A stretch of DNA of 7,418 nt from Candidatus Aminicenantota bacterium (GTDB lineage: Bacteria; Acidobacteriota; Aminicenantia; Aminicenantales; JAFGBC01): NCBI GenBank assembly GCA_016933355.1, contig JAFGBC010000017.1, forward strand, positions 1 to 7,418. Direction: 5' to 3'. The notes under the pieces are model-generated. The model saw only the letters and a list, made by a program, of their open reading frames with translations, was not told the origin of the DNA and made no database searches. This document shows, one piece after another, positions 5,549-7,418 of the stretch. The first letter of the stretch is position 1; the number at the start of each line of letters is the position of its first letter. The translations under genes and the position numbers were made by a program.

Positions 5549-6208
5549 ATGCGTCTGCCCCAGCCCGTGACACGTTTTTTGGTCCGGACGGTCGGCCGGG
5601 CGGTCATCGAAATCTGGTCCCGGTCGGCGCCGGTGACCGTCATCGGCAAGGAGGCTTATGACCGGCTCCGGGCCGAGGGAAAGCCGGTCGTCCTGCTTCT
5701 CTGGCACGGCCGGCTGTTCTTCGCGCCCTTTTTTTTTCGCGGCACGGGCGTCGTCCCCTTGATCAGTCCCAGCCGGGACGGCGAGATCATCGCCCAGCTT
5801 GCCGCGGGCTGGGGCTATCGCGTCCTGCGCGGGTCGAGCTCTCATCCCGTCGTGAAGGCCTGGAAAGAGATGAGAGCCGAGCTGGCCGCCGGCGGCGTCT
5901 TGTTTATCGTCCCCGATGGGCCGCGCGGACCCCGCCACAGCCTGAAAGCCGGAGGCCTGCGGCTGGCCCAGGAAGCGGGCGCGATGTGCGTTCCGGTGAC
6001 GTTCTCTGCCCGGAAGAAAAAAATCCTCTCGAGCTGGGACCGGTTTCTGCTGCCCTATCCCTTTTCGCGCCTGGTCGTCCTGTTCGGGGAGCCCTTCGCC
6101 GTCCCGCCCGGCCTCAAAGGCGAGGCCTTCGAGCGCGAGCGGCTACGCATCGAGCGCGAGCTCGCCGCGCTCGACGACAGCGCCGACGTCCGCTTCCAAA
6201 AAGCTTAG
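5549..6208 (+). CDS. DUF374 / lysophospholipid acyltransferase (LPLAT) family protein
   Basis: It probably transfers an acyl chain to a glycolipid at the inner membrane. LpxJ, a late lipid A acyltransferase of Epsilonproteobacteria, is a DUF374 member, so lipid A modification is a reasonable guess. The 219 residues show the family order: hydrophobic LLLWHGRLFFAPFFF (49-63) with His53 as the likely catalytic His, SPSRDGEIIAQ (73-83), GYRVLRGSSS (89-98), FIVPDGPRGPRH (119-130), then LAQEAGAMCVPVTFSA (139-154), and a closing GEPFAVP (180-186). The Asp of the classic HX4D motif is absent, as is usual in DUF374. There is no signal peptide; the N-terminus is mildly hydrophobic. The start is fixed: an in-frame TAG (5540-5542) lies just before the ATG. 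T9 (5729-5737) and A7 (6017-6023) homopolymers lie inside the gene. waaA and lpxK, frequent neighbours elsewhere, are not in the window. Confidence 0.88.
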   Translation: MRLPQPVTRFLVRTVGRAVIEIWSRSAPVTVIGKEAYDRLRAEGKPVVLLLWHGRLFFAPFFFRGTGVVPLISPSRDGEIIAQLAAGWGYRVLRGSSSHPVVKAWKEMRAELAAGGVLFIVPDGPRGPRHSLKAGGLRLAQEAGAMCVPVTFSARKKKILSSWDRFLLPYPFSRLVVLFGEPFAVPPGLKGEAFERERLRIERELAALDDSADVRFQKA

Positions 6209-6221
6209 CGCTCAGGAGGCC

Positions 6222-6250
6222 TTGCCGCCCGGCGGCGGCTGTGATATAAA
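6222..6250 (+). promoter_or_regulatory. Promoter of the TPR protein gene
   Basis: TTGCCG (6222-6227) and TATAAA (6245-6250) are separated by 17 nt, with a TG at 6242-6243 giving another extended -10 (TGATATAAA). The spacer holds a GC palindrome: GCCGCC (6224-6229) can pair with GGCGGC (6234-6239) around a 4-nt loop. That hairpin could be an operator or the end of the preceding transcript. The expected transcription start, near 6257, would give a leader of about 16 nt that holds just the Shine-Dalgarno. Confidence 0.6.
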
Positions 6251-6257
6251 AACCCCA

Positions 6258-6266
6258 AAGGAGAGG
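6258..6266 (+). promoter_or_regulatory. Ribosome binding site of the TPR protein gene
   Basis: AAGGAGAGG contains AGGAG (6259-6263), 9 nt before the ATG at 6273. It decides the start against an in-frame TTG at 6222, which lies inside the -35 box. Confidence 0.8.
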
Positions 6267-6272
6267 CTCAGA

Positions 6273-7031
6273 ATGAAGAAAATCATCCTTCTTTTATTGG
6301 CCGTTCTCGTGCTGGCCTTCGTGATCCTGTCCCAGGAGCCGGAGGTCCAGAGCCTGATCGCCCAGGGCGACGCGCTTTACACCCAGCGCGCGGACCTGGC
6401 CAAGGCTAAGGAAGCGCTGGCCAAATACCAGGAAGCTCTGCTCAAAGGCGAGGACAAGTACGCGGCTTACTGGAAGATGGCCAAGGCGGAATACTGGATC
6501 GGTGACCACGAACTCAACAACAAGGCCAAGCAAGCCGCCTTCCAGATGGGCATCTACTACGGCAAGAAGGCGGTCGCCCTCGAGCCCGAGAAGCCGGACG
6601 GCCAGTATTGGCTCGGCGTCAACTACGGCAAGTACGGCGAGGCCAAGGGCGTCCTGAAGAGCCTGTCGCTCGTCAAGCCGATCAAAGCCGCCATGAACAA
6701 GGTCGTCGAGCTCGACCGGAGTTACGAGATGGGCGGCGCGGACCGCGTCCTGGGCCGCGTCTACTTCAAGCTCCCCGGGTTTGCGGGCGGCAGCAAGGAC
6801 AAGTCCCTGGAGCATCTGCTCAAGTCCAAAGAATACGGCCCGAACGACGCCCTGACCCGGATGTATCTGGCCGACACTTACCTCGCCCTCGACAAGGTCG
6901 AGGAGGCCAGGGCGGAGCTCGAGTATATCCTCGGGATGACATCGGCTCCCGAGGACGAGGCCGAGACGCGCGAGATCCAGGAGCAGGCCAAAAAGATGCT
7001 GGCCGAGAAGAAGGAGTTCCGGCAGAAGTAA
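6273..7031 (+). CDS. TPR protein resembling TatT (TRAP-transporter T component)
   Basis: The exact role is unknown. The 252-residue product has an N-terminal export or anchor segment (MKKIILLLLAVLVLAFVIL, 1-19) without a lipobox cysteine, so it is probably periplasmic, either released or tethered. The rest is helical with TPR-like units at about 25-60, 62-104 and 108-150. A distinctive stretch follows: YEMGGADRVLGRVYFKLPG (151-169), GGSKDKSLEHLLKSKEYGPN (172-191), TRMYLADTYLALDKVEEA (195-212) and a final ELEYIL helix. The GGxxRxLGRxYxKLPGxxGGS-type block resembles the TatT-like family, whose founding member in Treponema is linked to a TRAP transporter; no TRAP genes are present here. The C-terminus is Lys/Glu-rich and coiled-coil-like. 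The gene has its own promoter and Shine-Dalgarno. The family call is moderate and the substrate unknown. Confidence 0.8.
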   Translation: MKKIILLLLAVLVLAFVILSQEPEVQSLIAQGDALYTQRADLAKAKEALAKYQEALLKGEDKYAAYWKMAKAEYWIGDHELNNKAKQAAFQMGIYYGKKAVALEPEKPDGQYWLGVNYGKYGEAKGVLKSLSLVKPIKAAMNKVVELDRSYEMGGADRVLGRVYFKLPGFAGGSKDKSLEHLLKSKEYGPNDALTRMYLADTYLALDKVEEARAELEYILGMTSAPEDEAETREIQEQAKKMLAEKKEFRQK

Positions 7032-7038
7032 GGTCCGG

Positions 7039-7418
7039 TTATTCGGAGAACACCTGGGCGGTGAAGACCTCGATCTTCGCGCCCTTCCTCCAGGCGTCTT
7101 CGGGAAGGCCGGCCTTGAGGCACCCGTGACGCAGGTACGTTTCTCGGTCCCAGCCGTACTCTCCCGGAACTTGAGGCAGCAGAAGCCCCCGGTTCAAGCC
7201 CTTGGAAATGATGATGCCGTGGGTTCCGACCTCGACCTCGTCGGGCGAGCGGACGGTTCGGGGAAGGCTGAGGACCGAGATCTCGATCTTGAGGCGGCTC
7301 ATCTCCTCGAGGCGGAGCGAGGGGAAGCGGTAATCCTGAGTAGCGGCCAGCACGGCGGCTTCCCGCACGGCGTCGGACAGAGGCTGATGGGGGAGAGGAA
7401 ACCCGATACAGCCGCGGA
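7039..7418 (-). CDS. AMMECR1-family protein, C-terminal part (truncated at the right edge)
   Basis: The minus-strand frame is open from the edge to TAA at 7041-7039 and gives 125 residues of a family that is usually about 180-200, so the N-terminus is missing. Recognition rests on the family signature RGCIG at the very start of the fragment, then PLSDAVREAAVLAATQDYRF, LKIEISVLSLPR, the glycine-rich GTHGIIISKGLNRGLLLPQV, and the end segment GWDRETYLRHGCLKAGLPED with FTAQVF near the C-terminus. It resembles system protein A of the AmmeMemoRadiSam set, in which AMMECR1 accompanies a MEMO-like protein and a radical SAM protein; those would lie to the right if present. The biochemical role is not established. 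Its stop is 7 nt from the convergent TPR gene stop, leaving no room for separate terminators. Confidence 0.9.
   Translation of the reverse strand, partial: RGCIGFPLPHQPLSDAVREAAVLAATQDYRFPSLRLEEMSRLKIEISVLSLPRTVRSPDEVEVGTHGIIISKGLNRGLLLPQVPGEYGWDRETYLRHGCLKAGLPEDAWRKGAKIEVFTAQVFSE

Noticed and set aside
1..7418. CRISPR array, tRNA/rRNA genes, insertion sequences, prophage or integration sites
   Set aside because: No evenly spaced direct repeats, cloverleaf sequences, transposase or integrase frames, or terminal inverted repeats were found on reading both strands; the window is packed with chromosomal-type genes.

Overview
This is a 7.4 kb GC-rich window (roughly 65% G+C by eye) from a diderm bacterium. 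It contains ten protein genes, two of them cut by the window edges, and no RNA gene, CRISPR array or insertion sequence that I can see. LolA and a DUF374 acyltransferase point to a lipoprotein-bearing, probably LPS-bearing outer membrane. The gene mix, the TatT-like TPR protein and the codon style would fit Acidobacteriota, possibly the Aminicenantes lineage. That assignment is inference from general resemblance, not a database result.

Layout. Positions 1-972 (+) carry the end of pyrH (UMP kinase) and all of frr (ribosome recycling factor), the classic rpsB-tsf-pyrH-frr tail. A GC-rich hairpin follows. Positions 3848-1022 (-) form a tight four-gene operon: lolA, an ECF sigma factor, a zinc-finger (zf-HC2) membrane anti-sigma factor, and a secreted or membrane protein that fuses bactofilin-like beta repeats to a multi-helix membrane domain. 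The last three genes are joined by two ATGA stop/start overlaps. Divergent from lolA, positions 4014-5432 (+) encode a sodium:solute symporter. It is followed by a DUF374 lysophospholipid or lipid A type acyltransferase (5549-6208) and a TatT-like TPR protein (6273-7031). The TPR gene converges, with a 7-nt gap, on the C-terminal part of an AMMECR1-family gene that runs off the right edge.

How the genes work together. The minus-strand operon looks like an envelope-sensing module. LolA carries lipoproteins to the outer membrane, the sigma/anti-sigma pair would respond to an envelope signal, and the bactofilin-like membrane protein is the likely structural or sensory partner. The acyltransferase adds a second envelope function nearby.

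The most distinctive signal is in gene starts. lolA, the symporter and the acyltransferase each have a -10-like box 7-8 nt before the ATG and no properly spaced Shine-Dalgarno, so their mRNAs are probably leaderless. In two of the three, an in-frame stop just upstream rules out an earlier start. By contrast, the operon-internal genes (frr, sigma, anti-sigma, bactofilin-like) and the TPR gene have recognisable Shine-Dalgarno sites. No gap between genes exceeds 165 nt.
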